From: Diploptera punctata
Lineage: Eukaryota; Arthropoda; Insecta; Blattodea; Blaberidae
Direction of reading: 5' to 3'
Assembly (NCBI GenBank): GCA_030220185.1
Contig: JASPKZ010007542.1
Location: forward strand, 310,001-374,000
Length of the DNA stretch: 64,000 nucleotides
Part shown: positions 1 through 10,865 of the stretch, one piece after another
Layout of the letters: each line of letters opens with the position of its first letter
Numbering within the stretch: position 1 is the first letter of the stretch
Made by a program: the position numbers and the translations under genes
Notes under the pieces: generated by a model
The model's database searches: none
What the model was told of the DNA's origin: nothing
What the model saw: the letters and a program-made list of their open reading frames with translations, nothing else

Positions 1-125
1 ACCTACCGTTCCCTAGTAAAGCTGCAAAGCACAGTATGAAAATGCTATGATTGCAGTGAAAGACCTGCCCCCGGGCTGATTTACTGTGGAATGGAATATA
101 TGGAAATAAATAAATTAATGGAAAC
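1..125 (+). repeat. SINE family A, 3' part
   Basis: The first 100 or so bases match the 3' portion of the SINE at 50448-50735, including the CTATGATTGCAGTGAAAGACC block and an ending of the type ATGGAATGGAATATATGG. The tRNA-like head lies beyond the window edge. In units B and C the copy at this locus is also the variant whose head has decayed. Confidence 0.75.
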
Positions 126-325
126 GACTTACATATATATAATGAATAAGGATTGTAATGTCTTATTACTTTGTTTACGAAACACATGGCATAATACAAT
201 TATTTATTTCCATTACAAATACAAAATGCGTGTGATTAATTTAAATTAAGTCAATACATAATTTCATTACAAAGTAAGTCCTGAAGTACTGCATCGCTTC
301 ATACAGACAATTTCTTGGAGACATG
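126..325. other. Unit A spacer without a gene
   Basis: AT-rich sequence that aligns with 27515-27690 (unit B) and 50815-50997 (unit C). It is part of the segmental duplication. I see no coding signal. Confidence 0.6.
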
Positions 326-395
326 GTTGTGGTCTAGTGGAGGGAACTTTGTTTCCCGTGCATAAGGTCACGTGTTCGATCCTGTCAGGCTTTTT
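326..395 (+). repeat. tRNA-like sequence D (SINE head), unit A
   Basis: It has an A-box-like TGGTCTAGTGG and a B-box-like GTGTTCGATCC at tRNA spacing. GGGAA and TTCCC would pair in the unit B and C copies as an anticodon stem around CTTCTGT; in this copy one loop base is lost. A T run follows about 10 bases downstream, as expected for a Pol III terminator. Paralogous copies lie at 27690-27765 and 50998-51070. Acceptor stems do not pair well, so this is a tRNA-derived repeat rather than a working tRNA gene. Confidence 0.5.
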
Positions 396-848
396 TTTTC
401 TCGTCCTTCTTTAAATTAATTTCCTTTCTTTTCTTTCATTTATTTTGCTTTATTGTCAGTATTTACTGCACTACTCATGTACATGAAATTGTTTTACATT
501 GCACGACACACAACGAAGTAGAACGGATTTAGTTTCTCAAATTCTGGTATACTTGTGAACCAAATAGCTGATCTCTGATCATGCGCAGTGGCTTCGTTCT
601 GAGACTTTAAAATCATCTGTGCGCCATCAATTATTTCAAAGGCTGTAAGTTCTGACTCATTCTTGAGGCATGGTTATTCCATTTCTACCTCCTTTCTTAT
701 GCCCTCTAATTTATTGGTTGAATTTCATGTTTGTCACGAATATATAAATAGAGGATTCTACTCGTAACATATCTTATTTGTTTCATTATTTTTGTTCTTT
801 TCATCATTTATTTTGTTTCATACATTTTTTCTGACGTTTATGAAGCAA
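396..848. other. T-rich unit A spacer, no gene seen
   Basis: Pyrimidine-rich sequence that aligns with 27766-28242 and 51071-51528. It may be the tail of the tRNA-like repeat at 326-395. Short open frames here have no recognisable product. Confidence 0.5.
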
Positions 849-1160
849 TGTCCACCGCTGTGGTCTCGAGGTAGCGTGCTGCCTTGTCACGCAACGGGCC
901 CAGGTTCGATCCCGATGGGGGAAGTACTTCTGTGTGAGGTCTTCATCAGGGTTTTCCTCACCTGTAAGACAAGTGTCAGGAAACATTTAAGGCCCTAATG
1001 GTCCCCGAAACAATATAGCAATCATCTTCATCATCCTTCTCCGGTGTGGAAAGCAACGCGAAGCTACCACACCTACAATTCCCTAGTAATGCTGCAAGCA
1101 TAGCATGAACATGCTATGATTTGCATTGAAGGACCTGCCTTCAGGCAGAATTACTATGGA
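849..1160 (+). repeat. SINE family A, near full length
   Basis: This is a tRNA-derived SINE. The head has an A box (TGGTCTCGAGGTAGCGTGCTG) and a B box (GGTTCGATCCC). It continues with TCCTCACCTGTAAGACAA, an ATC/CAT-rich segment, ACCGGTGTGGAAAGCAACG, and the block CTATGATTTGCATTGAAGG near the 3' end. Orthologous insertions sit at 28243-28590 (unit B) and 51529-51843 (unit C), so it predates the unit duplications. Independent family members are at 39672-39980 and 40919-41270. Confidence 0.85.
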
Positions 1161-1161
1161 T

Positions 1162-2327
1162 GGCATGGATCATCAACAGCAACAACAAGAATTAATCCCA
1201 ATGGCCTGTTCCGATCTCATTATAGGTCGAATTGGTCTTTGCATCACTTCAATGGTCTTCCCAACATTTTTCTCCCTTTTGGTTTATAATCATACATTCT
1301 TCTTGGTATGTGCTGTTCATTCATTCGTAATACGTGCTGAAGATAAGAGTTTTGATAATATCTTATTCTTTCACAGAGATTAAATATATTAAGTTCTGTT
1401 CTTATATCTTCGATTTTATTTTTATCGGCCCTTTGGTATCCTGCTATTGCTCTCAACATCTTCATTTCAACAGCCTCTATTTCTTTACTATCTGCCTTTG
1501 TTAATGTCTAGGTTTCACATCCATAGATACGACATGGAACCGCCAATACTTTGTAAAACTTCAAAATAGCTTATTTTCCAGTCTTATTCAATAAATTGCG
1601 TTAATTGTACCACATACATAATTGAATCGTTGTATTTTAGTGTGTTTTTCTAAATTTCTGTCATTGCCTAAATGACATCCCAAATAATTAAAATCCTGAA
1701 ATTGGTCTACAATTACATTCTTTATCATTATCTTTGTTCTTATTGCACATTTTCCTTTCAGAGCTAATATTTTTGTTTTAGATGTAGATATTCTTAAATT
1801 GTATTTGAGAGAGATATTATTTAAAGTATAAAGAATTGTTGTAAAGCATTTTCTGATGCTGTCATTATTACTTGATCGCCTGCAAATATCAGAGTTGTCA
1901 ATACACTATTTATATTAATTTGTTCTTGCCATTCTTTTATGACATGTTCCAAGTATGAATTAATAACACTGGTGACAATGGACACGCTTGTCTTGCTCCC
2001 TGGTTTGTTTCTATGTTTTGTTTACTAATTTTATTTCCGTAGTCTATTTTAAAATTTGATTCTATATTTAAACTCTGAATGGCTCGTATAAGACGTTGAG
2101 GAATTCCTTTCATTTTTTTATATGTTCCATAATTTGTTTCTACGTACACTATCAAATGCTTTAGTATAATCAACAAAAGCTATATACGTGGGTAAATTAA
2201 ATACTTTTTTTTTTCTATCAATTGGGCCATTGTAAAAACGCAATCTATAGTTGACCTTCCCTTTCTAAATCCATTTTGTTCCACATGTGATATTGTTTTA
2301 GCTATTTTATTTATTCTATATGATAAA
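1162..2327 (-). mobile_element. Non-LTR retrotransposon (LINE type 2), 5'-truncated relic
   Basis: The minus strand encodes reverse-transcriptase pieces broken by frameshifts. Around 1937-2180 there is the palm stretch with 'GARQACPLSPVL'. Near 1880-1900 lies the catalytic region, reading F-A-G-D-Q where the F/Y-x-D-D motif is expected. At 1244-1465 is the C-terminal segment with 'MKMLRAIAGYQR', 'HVLRMNEQ' and 'KGRKMLGRP', typical of LINE C-termini. The endonuclease part is missing. The copy at 51845-52990 is the same insertion in unit C. Unit B has an empty site at about 28597, where the SINE end runs directly into the flank. Non-functional. Confidence 0.75.
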
Positions 2328-2613
2328 ATAATAATTAAACCCAGTGAATGATAGAAGATCCATTACTTTTTCAAGAGATTCTATGCACCTACAAAACACA
2401 TTTTGTATTAAAAATTGATGATTTTTCTTAGCATGTTTTAAACTAGGCTCATGATGTCACAATATAGGAGATGTTATACAGTACAGTATAACATATGTCC
2501 TTCTTTCCATTTTTCTTGTCACAAAATATTTTATCTCTTGGATACAAATGCTGACCTTTATAATTAACCTTGCATTTATTGGTTCGATCGGAGAATTCCA
2601 GTAATTTTTATAA
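2328..2613. other. Unit A spacer, no gene seen
   Basis: Unit sequence shared with 28605-28880 and 52995-53270, conserved at the nucleotide level in all three units. No open frame of note. Confidence 0.5.
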
Positions 2614-2910
2614 AACAAAAAAGTAAAGTAATCCCACTAAAGGCTTCAGGAAGACCTTGGGGTAGTAGGAGTTAAGGCTCCCACTTTCTCTGGACAATCG
2701 GCACTTGATGTCAGCCCTGCATGACGGCCGCCTATACCCGCAGAATAAGCGTCTGATACTCATTTCAGTTAGAGGTTGAGTCGACCCCAGGGTCATAGTG
2801 CCGCCAGAAGGTTTTGGGTCGGTTTAAAAATCCTGATACACCGGGATTTGAACCCTCGAACTTCCGGCTTGTAACGCAGTGTCTTAACCACTACGCTAGG
2901 GCGTGCCCCC
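2614..2910 (-). repeat. SINE family B, full length
   Basis: On the minus strand the head is GGGGGCACGCC followed by an A box (TAGCGTAGTGGTTAAG) and a B box (GGGTTCAAATCCC). The body contains CTTCTGGCGGCACTATG and GGGTCGACTC, then ACTACCCCAAGG near the 3' end. The best-defined family member is 46341-46647, which has a perfect target-site duplication. The same insertion is present in unit C (53272-53576) and absent from unit B near 28880. Confidence 0.85.
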
Positions 2911-3319
2911 ACTAATTTTTTTATAGTTCTTCAAATTCTTTGATATACCTTACATTGTCTTACATCGTCGTTTCTGGTTTAAGAAACTGTCTAACCTGGT
3001 TCAACCAACTATGGTTCATAACGTACTTATTCTGCTATATTCATAATTTGTTTGCGTATCTTTTTCTGCGGAATTATATTGTGTAGTGGATATTGTGGAT
3101 CACTTTATTTCATCCGTTATTTTATCACTGCGTTCGTATTGAATTCATGAATAGTTTTAGCAGTTATCTTGTATTTTTCTCTTTAAAATTTCAGTTATGT
3201 TTTCATTCATCGATAATTTAACCTTTAAATTCATTAAAATACTTGCCACACACACAAATTCAAATTTAAAAAAAAACTGAAAACAATTTATTGTTGCAGT
3301 ATATAAATATTTGTTTTAA

Positions 3320-3489
3320 AGAGAACAAAGTAGAGACCTCAAGAGGCCCTTGGGGTAGTAACAGGTTAAGGCTCAATTTTTTCTAGAAAACGGCAATTGA
3401 TATCAGCCGGTTTTTCAGCCCTGCGTGACGGCCGCTTTTACATCCAGAACAATCATCTGATACTCATTTTCGTTACTGGCTGAGTCTAA
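3320..3489 (-). repeat. SINE family B, truncated 3' part
   Basis: Minus-strand sequence matching the 3' half of family B (CCTTAACC and TACCCCAAGG blocks) with no tRNA-like head. It is shared by all units (29291-29460 and 53971-54140), so it is older than the duplications. Confidence 0.7.
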
Positions 3490-3544
3490 GAAATGAATGA
3501 CAAATTGGAGTAGAAACAACTTAGATTACTCCATTTATGTATTT

Positions 3545-3870
3545 GTACCTATGTCTTTGCGCATGCGCCAGAATTTACAGAGCCAGCGAAAACCCACAAT
3601 TGAATCAATCACATCTCGATTATCATCCTCGATTACTATCCTTCACTATGAAATTTAAATGACCAATATTTGCAATATATCCCAAAATCTATGTTAAAAA
3701 ATATTAATAACATTACAATTACCAAATGTTTATTCAAAATGGCTGTACACTTACGTATCACTCCCTAACGCTGATCCAACCAGCGATAGCCCAAAACAGC
3801 GATAGAAAAATCATAGATAACGTAATATACTCTGTGGAGAAAATAGCACTTAGCATCACAATATTGTCTA
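3545..3870 (+). repeat. Dispersed repeat R, solo copy, unit A
   Basis: A roughly 250-330 bp repeat containing GCGCATGCGCC, TCGATTATCATCCTCG, ATGAAATTTAAATGACCA and CACTCCCTAACGC. It occurs as + copies at 29862-30180 and 54290-54600, and as inverted pairs at 21297-21575/24960-25236 and 47874-48010/49630-49790. No coding capacity is seen. Confidence 0.65.
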
Positions 3871-4039
3871 ACAGTCTCATAATATTCTGATTTGCATATT
3901 TAAATAAATACTTCAAAATTGTCTAATGATGTTATAAAAATGGTTTCAAAATGTTTAAAATATTAAATGCTTGTAAATATAGTGGAAGAGGTATAGTTTA
4001 CAACAATAAAACTGAAAAATCAAGCGCTAGTAGAAGTGC

Positions 4040-4135
4040 AATTGACCCATATGTTCTCCAACCTTAAAGTCAGAATCCACGTTTCGTATCCTATAACTGA
4101 AGTAGATCTTACAAAAATATGACCTATTATACGCC
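4040..4135 (-). repeat. Small reverse-transcriptase scrap upstream of the LRR gene
   Basis: The minus strand resembles the RTE C-terminal region around 'CETWTLTLR': the matching unit C sequence reads G-Y-E-T-W-I-L-T-L-R on the minus strand at about 54810-54850. The + strand shares CCTTAAAGT and CCACGTTTCG with the RTE copies. It is present in all three units directly upstream of the LRR gene, so it is old. Very short, so only moderately supported. Confidence 0.4.
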
Positions 4136-4335
4136 ATGTTTCTATCATACCCTGAATAAACATGTATTCAATATCTAAACTAAAAACTTTATAAAATCGC
4201 TGTCAAATATGTTTCCAGCTGGAACGTAGCCCAAAAATTTTCTATGTGGTTTGTGGTAAGATTAATAAACTGGCTTCTTACATGATCCTGGAACTGTCCA
4301 TTATAAGCGTATTTAGATGTACTTCCTTTTTTCAG

Positions 4336-4336
4336 G
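4336..4336 (+). promoter_or_regulatory. Candidate 3' splice acceptor before the LRR start codon
   Basis: The tract ACTTCCTTTTTTCAG ends at 4335, 13 bases before the ATG. The pyrimidine tract and AG are conserved at 30824 and 55101. This suggests a 5'-UTR intron ending here, with the coding sequence in a single exon. Inference from sequence alone; no matching donor was identified. Confidence 0.45.
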
Positions 4337-4348
4337 AAAAACAGAAAC

Positions 4349-5866
4349 ATGTCAATAAGAAAAGAGCTGTGTTTGCAAGAAATTATACAACAATATTACA
4401 GAAGGAAAATTCTTAATTTATTCGACAAGTGGCTGCGATTAATGGAGACAGCAGAACATGCTAATCGCCATATATGGATAAGGACGTTGAAAAAAAATTA
4501 TTCAGGTTGCTACCAACTTAGAAAGTTTCTTTCCGAATTTACTTTACCTGTACAATTCAACATAATATCCAAAATCTTGCAGAAGATTATTCTAAAGTTT
4601 GTTCATTTCAGTGACAGTTGTAAACAAAATCCATTTCTGTGTAACGATCTGAGTGATATCTGCGAATTCATGTTAGGTGCAATTCTGAATCCATGTATTA
4701 AAGAATTGGATCTTACTTCATGTGATACATTTACAATAAATGTTGCATTGAACTGTCTAGAAAAAGTTCCGAAGTTAACCAGTCTGACAGTCTCAACGTT
4801 GCAATATTATCCATTGGAACTTGATGATAATATTAGGTATCTGCAAAATCTACGAAAATTAATAATTCCAGTCCATTGTACTAAGTTGACTTTGAAAATG
4901 TTAAGTATTTTTTGTAAAGGTTTAAATTTTTTAAATATATCTAACTCAAGTGAAGTGGACGATACTTGTGTCAATTATATCATTCTACTTCAAAATCTGG
5001 TGTTTCTTAATATTAAACTATGTCATATTAGTGCTCGTTCATATAGGAGAATCTTGAAGAAATTACCGAGATTGGAAAACCTATCTTGGTATTTTCCAAT
5101 AGAAAATGTTACAAGGGAATATCCTACAGATTATAGTGAAAGAATTGTGATTGCAGATATAAAGGCATTAATACCACGTATATTAATAGAACATTTATAT
5201 AATCTTATTGAATTGGCAATCACAAGTTATACTAAATACAAGTATGCTATTAATTTATCATGTCTGGCTGAATTGAAACAGTTGAAAATATTCAGAGTCA
5301 CGGACTTCGAGTTTGTAGAATCTGGCTTGAACATTATTTTTAAAAATGCAGGTGATAATCTGAAAAAATTAGAAATGAATTCTATTACAAATATAAAACT
5401 TGGAGTTATACTAGTGAATTGCAGCAATTTGGATTCTTTGCATTTGAGTCGTTGTGAAATTAGCGATGTTATCGTTGTTAAAACGGAAATGAAGCAACAT
5501 TTCCTGAATTTAAACACCCTTTATTTGGAATCTACTACTTATAATGGAAAATTGTCCTCATTTGTATATTCTTACAAAAATTTGAAAGTTTTTCACACAG
5601 TCATTATAGACCAAATCGATGATGAATTTGTGAATGTTACACTCAGATTAGATGGCTTCAGGAATTTGGAAGTATTTAATGTTGCACCTGCTGAAATAAG
5701 GGAAACAGCCCAAGCATTGATTAATAATTGTCATAATCTAAAGTTGATAGGGGATTTGGAATATTGGCACATCACAGAGGCTGATGTAATAATGATTAAG
5801 GACATAATTCAGCGACGAAACATGGCTCTTAAACTTCTCATTGGTCGTGAAGAATGGTCTTCTTAA
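4349..5866 (+). CDS. Leucine-rich-repeat protein, unit A copy (intact)
   Basis: A 505-residue open frame without introns. Residues 1-110 are helical-looking and basic (MSIRKELCLQ start), with no domain I can name; a degenerate F-box is possible but not shown. From about residue 115 to 470 the protein is built of irregular LRRs of the ribonuclease-inhibitor/FBXL-like kind: 'CIKELDLTSCD' (116-126), 'LQNLRKLII' (165-173), 'GLNFLNIS' (191-198), 'LQNLVFLNIKLC' (214-225), 'LKQLKIFRV' (309-317), 'NLDSLHLSRCEISD' (360-373) and 'NLKLIGDLE' (463-471). There is no signal peptide or membrane segment, so a cytosolic or nuclear binding role is likely. The start is chosen because the ATG and the following residues are conserved in all copies, while an upstream ATG (present in unit B) is out of frame here. 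A conserved AATAAA lies about 580 bases after the stop. It is the only intact copy of three. Ligand and pathway are unknown. Confidence 0.75.
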   Translation: MSIRKELCLQEIIQQYYRRKILNLFDKWLRLMETAEHANRHIWIRTLKKNYSGCYQLRKFLSEFTLPVQFNIISKILQKIILKFVHFSDSCKQNPFLCNDLSDICEFMLGAILNPCIKELDLTSCDTFTINVALNCLEKVPKLTSLTVSTLQYYPLELDDNIRYLQNLRKLIIPVHCTKLTLKMLSIFCKGLNFLNISNSSEVDDTCVNYIILLQNLVFLNIKLCHISARSYRRILKKLPRLENLSWYFPIENVTREYPTDYSERIVIADIKALIPRILIEHLYNLIELAITSYTKYKYAINLSCLAELKQLKIFRVTDFEFVESGLNIIFKNAGDNLKKLEMNSITNIKLGVILVNCSNLDSLHLSRCEISDVIVVKTEMKQHFLNLNTLYLESTTYNGKLSSFVYSYKNLKVFHTVIIDQIDDEFVNVTLRLDGFRNLEVFNVAPAEIRETAQALINNCHNLKLIGDLEYWHITEADVIMIKDIIQRRNMALKLLIGREEWSS

Positions 5867-7215
5867 CAAGTGATTTCGTCATTACAAATTACGATTTTTT
5901 TAAGACGCGAGTCTCTTCACATTACCTACAATTTTACCCTTGTGTTTCAGAAAAAAATCAATATGAAATAAGTCACGGTTTCGTAATTGTTTTTTAGTGA
6001 AATTAGTTTCATATTTTTTTATGTTTCTGCTGAGCATGGATAAATTTAGGACTTTTGCATGATGTCCAATATTTTAGAGTGATATATTTTTCAAGAAAAA
6101 TACTTATTATAAATCTGAATATTTTTTTAATTTTTCAATTTAAAACTCATAATTCCACGTGTTGTCAAAAAAAAGGAATATGTTCATTAACAACTTTAAA
6201 AAAATTAAAATTTTTGATTTTACTTTCCTACGATTAAAGAAGTATAAAATGAGTTAAGTTACTGCAATTATATTTCTTGCATATTTTATTATTTTTATAT
6301 TTTTTCAAGAACTGAATATTGGTGGATGTGGAGCTTGAGAAAATGATATACAACGAAATCGGCATGAAAAACTTTACTGTTAATACCTGAGTTCATAATA
6401 TTTTAATCATTTTCCAATTTAACGACCGATGAAACTGACAAATAAAATGTTTATTTTGCAGAACTCACATTTATAATGATAATTCTAAATTACATAGAAT
6501 TCAATTGTCAAAAAAAGGAAAATTACGTATTTAAAAAATATATTCTTCGTTTTTTTTTTTTAGTTTTTAAACAGATGAAAGCGATATAATATTCGAATCA
6601 TATTTGTGTAAGTTTATTTTAATGTGTGAACGCACTTTGTGAAAATTGTGCAATGTAATTGATTGAGAATACGTAATTGTATATTTTTATTAAATTTATT
6701 TTTGACTGTGAATTATATATAAACACAATAAATAATACTGAATAGTAATAACATAACTTATTTTGTACATTTCAAAACTACCTTTTAATTTTCAATTTAT
6801 ATCTTCTAGCGTTTGCCAACTAGTCAAAAATTTGACCATAATCGTAACTAAATAAGAATTTATACCTCACAATGTATATTTATGTTGGTGTGTAACTGGT
6901 GATGGGAGTGATATTATTCTAAATTAACACGCAGTATCGTGAAAATAACAAGTAGCGGCTCCACATTGAGAAAAAAGGTAACGGCTGGGGGACCCGACAT
7001 GCTAATCATGTCACCCCTACACTGGCAGGATGACCGTCTACCTCTGTGATTAACACATGAGTTTAAACGGGAGGTTTCGCACTGGATTTTAGTGCCTTGA
7101 GGTAAAAAACGGCAGATATTTTTACATCACATGCTTCTCTGGAAGAAATTTAACTCTTGCATCATGGAGATTTTTCATAAACACTGCCTTGTAGTTAAAA
7201 ACCTGTTTCCAATTA
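5867..7215. other. Downstream flank of the LRR gene, unit A
   Basis: AT-rich sequence aligned with 32350-35200 (minus the tRNA array) and 56630-57915. It contains a candidate poly(A) signal AATAAA near 6445, conserved near 32917 and 57168. A GC-richer block at 6960-7110 (GCTGGGGG, GATTAACACATGA) is repeated at 34910-35110, 57640-57810 and, diverged, at 63690-63800. No gene is seen. Confidence 0.55.
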
Positions 7216-7383
7216 TCGAACTCGTAGGTTCATGGTCGCGCGGACATAAGCTCTCCATAAATCCCTATCCTGAGCCAATGCTTTCCAATAATTCCCTGTA
7301 TAATCTACTTCCTTCAAATCATTGTTAATGTTATTCTCCCACCTTATTCTTGGTCTACCAACTGAGCGTTTTCCCTCTGGCTT

Positions 7384-8864
7384 TCATACAAGAAGCTTCC
7401 ATGCAAGGCTTTCATTCCCCATACGTGCAACATATCCTGCCCATCGCAGTCTACGAGACTTAACTGTTCTTATTATATCTGGCTTCCTATAAAGACCATC
7501 TAGTTCATTGTTATGTAGTCTTCTCCATTCACCTGTTTGTTCATCTCTCTTTGGTCCAAAAATTTTCCTAAGTACTTTATTCTCAAATACTTGTAATCTC
7601 CTTTCCTCCCTTAAAGTAAGAGTCCATGTTTCGCATCCATATAATATAACTGGTAGAATAATAGTTTTATATATTTTCAGCTTAACGTTTTTGAAAGGAG
7701 TTGGGACATCAAAAGTCTCTGCAATGCATAATAGCATGCATTTCCAGAATTGAGCCTACGTTTAATTTCTTTGTGCATCTCATTCCTATTTGTGATTATT
7801 GTTCTTAGGTATTTGAATTCAGCCACTCCCTCAAAATTTCCCCCATTTGTCATTAGCTGTCCATTTCCATTGTATACTGAATTTCTACGTGTGACCATAT
7901 ATTTAGTTTTATTGATATTTATTTCCAGTCCTAATTTCTTAGTGTTACTCAATAGTGTGTGCGTGTTGGCCCTTAGTATCTCCTCGCTATCGGCCAGTAG
8001 TACTACATCATCAGCATAAACTAACAGCTTACTAATACCATTGAGTTGTAAGCCTTCCTCATTCTCTAAATATTTAATGGCATGCTCTAGTACAAAATTA
8101 AATAGTAGAGGAGATAGTGCATCTCCTAGCTTCAACCCATTCTGGATTATAAAAGTGTCCGAAAACTGTTTGCCTACACGCACCCTACACTTTGTGCCAT
8201 TTAGACACATTCGTATAAGTCTAACTAACTCTTTAGGAATTCCGAACTCCAACAGAATACTATATAACTTCTCCGTCTTAATTGAATGATATGCTTTTTT
8301 GAAGTCTGCGTATAGTTGATGTACAGTACCATATTCCCATTTATTTTCTAAAATCTATCTTATACTAAAAATCTGATCCGTTGTAGACCTGTTTCTTCTA
8401 AATGCACATTGATGATCTCCTAGAATGTCATCAATATAGACAGTAAGTCTGCTGACTAATATATTTGTTAAAATTTTGTACGAAGTTGAAAGTAATGAGA
8501 TGCCCCTGTAGTTGTTGCAATCAGTTGTATAACCTTTCTTATAAATTGGTACGATAATTGATTCCTTCCATTCATCTGGAAGAGCTTCTTTTTCCCAAAA
8601 CATACTAAGCAACCAGAGTATCTTGTCCATCAATTTTTCTCCCCCTGATTTTATCAGTTCTGCTGGGATCTCATCTGAACCTGATGCTTTACACATCTTT
8701 AATTTTTCAAACGACATTTCAACCTCTAATGCACTTGGTTCTGCGACTAGCATTTCTGCTGTCAGTAACTTATCCTCCTCAATGTCCTGTTCTGTATGTA
8801 CATTCAATAGCTGATTGAAGTAACTTTTCCATCTATTTAATATACTCCTGGAATCTGCAATCAT
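7384..8864 (-). pseudogene. RTE copy a reverse transcriptase (frameshifted)
   Basis: Three pieces in different frames. 8355-8864 carries fingers motifs ('KASGSDEIPAELIKSGG', 'IIVPIYKKG', 'NNYRGISLLSTSYKILTN'). 7677-8252 carries the palm with 'NGLKLGDALSPLLFNFVLE' and an intact Y-A-D-D box in 'KLLVYADDVVLLADS'. 7384-7737 carries the C-terminal part ('CETWTLTLREERRLQVFENK', 'RRLRWAGYVARMG'). Frame changes at about 7700 and between 8252 and 8355 preclude a single protein. In the family this enzyme primes reverse transcription at a nicked target. Confidence 0.8.
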
Positions 8865-8930
8865 ATCCCCATTTTCATTCCGGATTATTTTTGTTCTAGC
8901 CTGAAACCCTTTCTTCTCTATATTAATTCC

Positions 8931-9776
8931 CTAACATAATTCTCTAATGTTCCTATTTTTTGCGTTCATTTCAAGATCATTAATCTTCTCTCTCAAATAT
9001 TCCCTCTTTTTACTCTTTAGTAACTTAGTGGTTTCCCGTCTAATACTACCCAATTGCTCTAAATTCATCTCATTTGACTCGTGTAGCCATTTCATTTTTG
9101 CTAGCTTTCTTTTCTTTACAATGTCGGCACATTCCTCATCAAACCATTTCTTGCTCTGCCTCTTTTTTATTTTAAAACAACCAAAGCTTTCTGATGCTGA
9201 CAATTTAATAGTATATCTTATAGCTTCCCATTCTTTACTTACATCAGTTTCTTCTTCGTTTGCCACATTGTCATCTGAAGATTCCAGTACTTCAAATCTA
9301 TTAGCAATTTTGATTTGATATTCTAGCCGCATTTCACCATTTTTCAACTTTTTTAATTCAAATTTTACAAAATCATCTTTCGCGTTTATTCCTCTCATTA
9401 GCGATAGCCGTTGTCTGATTTTCACTCTGACCAGATGATGATCCTAATTGCAGTCTGTCCCTCTAACTGATCTAACATCGATGATGCTACTGTGCCAGCG
9501 TTTGTCCACTAATACATGATCTATCTGGTTTCGATTTTCGCCATTTAGAGACGTCCAGGTGAATTTATGAATATCCTTATGCTGAAATGTTGTGCTCTTA
9601 ACAATCAGATTCTTTGATGTGGCGAAGGTAACTAATCTAACCCCACTGTCGTTACTATCTTCATGAAGACTGAATTTGCCTATTGTTGGTTTGAATATAT
9701 CTTCGCGCCCCACTTTTGCATTAAAATCTCCTAAGACAATTTTCATATGATATCGTGGAAGTCTATTAATACGCAT
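8931..9776 (-). pseudogene. RTE copy a endonuclease (C-terminal half) and linker
   Basis: 9444-9776 encodes the endonuclease C-terminal half: 'VLGDFNAKVGRED' (substrate-binding DFN), 'FTWTSLNGENRNQIDHVLVD' with the terminal catalytic region, and 'GTDCN', where the His of the usual S/T-D-H is replaced by C-N. 8931-9425 encodes the linker ('KKRQSKKWFDEECADIVKKR'). The N-terminal half of the endonuclease is missing through 5' truncation. Confidence 0.75.
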
Positions 9777-9778
9777 TC

Positions 9779-10225
9779 TAATAAATTGCTACTAAAACAA
9801 AAAAAAATCGGTTGAGAAACAGAGGATAAAATAGTACTGTTTATATATAGATGTCTAATATTTTTCATTCAAAGAAAAGATACAGTTGTTCCTGTTCCAA
9901 AGGATGTCATTTTTTCGAAGTTATGCTAGAATATCTTCTCTTATTGATAACATTCTATACCTTTCTATTATTCTATGATCCTCAGTTACTCCTTTTTTAC
10001 ACACTTTATATTACATTACTTGTATCTGTTTATGTAACGGAAATTTTAACACGATTTTCACCCACATAGAACATTGGATCGAATTGAAACTTTGTACACT
10101 TGTAAAGGACACATCACAATACAATTTAATATATTCTTTCTAAAATCCAGGCCAGAATAATCAGAAAATCAAAAAAACGTAAAACCCGGTAATAGTTTCC
10201 GGACTTACCGACTTTTTATTCAATA
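9779..10225. repeat. Unit sequence including one repeat-S monomer
   Basis: Aligned with 35245-35676 and 57965-58416. At 10020-10180 it carries one S monomer (ATTTTCACCCAC, CATTGGATCGA, GAAACTTTGTA, ATCCAGGCCAGAATAATC), the unit that is tandem at 20341-21160 and inverted at 42500-43030. Confidence 0.65.
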
Positions 10226-10317
10226 ATTGTAAGAGCTCAGTTGGTAGAGCGGTGAACTGTAGTGGTATATGTAATTCCAGTAATCCATAGGTCGCTGGTT
10301 CATATCCGGCCCGGAGA
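10226..10317 (+). repeat. tRNA-Tyr-like sequence with intron, unit A
   Basis: It aligns to a eukaryotic tRNA-Tyr(GUA): D arm GCTCAGTTGGTAGAGC, anticodon region AACTGTAG, then an 18-20 base insert at the exact position of the tRNA-Tyr intron (TGGTATATGTAATTCCAGTA), then ATCCATAGGTCGCTGGTTC and CCGGC. The acceptor ends do not pair. A T5 run follows closely (GAGAATTTTTC). Probably a tRNA-derived repeat, not a functional gene. Confidence 0.65.
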
Positions 10318-10394
10318 ATTTTTCAGAAGGGTATTGAGCAATTAAATTTTCATTGAATTCCGGTTTATAACAACCAATTAAAGTAATTAAAAAA

Positions 10395-10864
10395 ATAAAT
10401 AGTTTGAAAAACAAAGCAACACGCTTTATTAGAAAACCAGACAAAAAATGGAAAAATATGTAATAGTTTAAGAAACTATTAGAAAAAACCGAACTAAAAA
10501 ATGAAAAATAATTTTAATTTCCAACACGCTTGGGATAAAATGAAAGTGGTGAACAAAAAAAAATATCCAACACATCTAGAATAAAACTAAAGTTATCTGC
10601 AAAAAAATAATTTTACCATCAAAAGCGTGGGGTGCTTTTAATGGTCTTTACGTTTTCTTCTTAGAGACTTTACTTTTACCAATATCTGTTTATTATCAAA
10701 TATATTGATATGCAGCACCCCACGCTTTAGATAGTAAAATTATTTTTTTGTAGATAACTACTTTTTTCTAGATGTGTTGCAGATGATTTTTTGTTTATCA
10801 CAAGCGTGGTGTAAATAATTTTTTTCTCATTCTTTAGTTCGGTTTTCTAGTAAGTTTGTTGTTT
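10395..10864. repeat. Palindromic fold-back element, unit A (interrupted)
   Basis: Two inverted arms of about 200 bases around a loop near 10635-10720. The left arm includes CACGCTTTATTAGAAAACC and ACATCTAGAATAAAACT; the right arm repeats them inverted (TTAGTTCGGTTTTCTAGTA). The last bases of the right arm (AGTTTTTTAAACTATTATTTG) are displaced to about 15463 by the RTE insertion. Other copies: 35899-36362, 41834-42303 (opposite orientation) and 58645-59084. Confidence 0.75.
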
Positions 10865-10865
10865 T

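Larger units (their letters stand above)
7216..9778 (-). mobile_element. RTE-clade non-LTR retrotransposon, copy a (5'-truncated)
   Basis: A minus-strand element with its 3' end at about 7216 and its 5' truncation at about 9778. It encodes the C-terminal half of an apurinic-type endonuclease, a linker and a reverse transcriptase. The endonuclease belongs to the group often mis-annotated as 'craniofacial development protein 2-like', which supports the RTE clade. Units B (about 35205-35245) and C (about 57915-57965) have empty sites, where the unit sequence runs through without it. The insertion therefore postdates the unit duplications, and about 30 bases of target were lost. It is broken by frameshifts and stops. 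Confidence 0.85.
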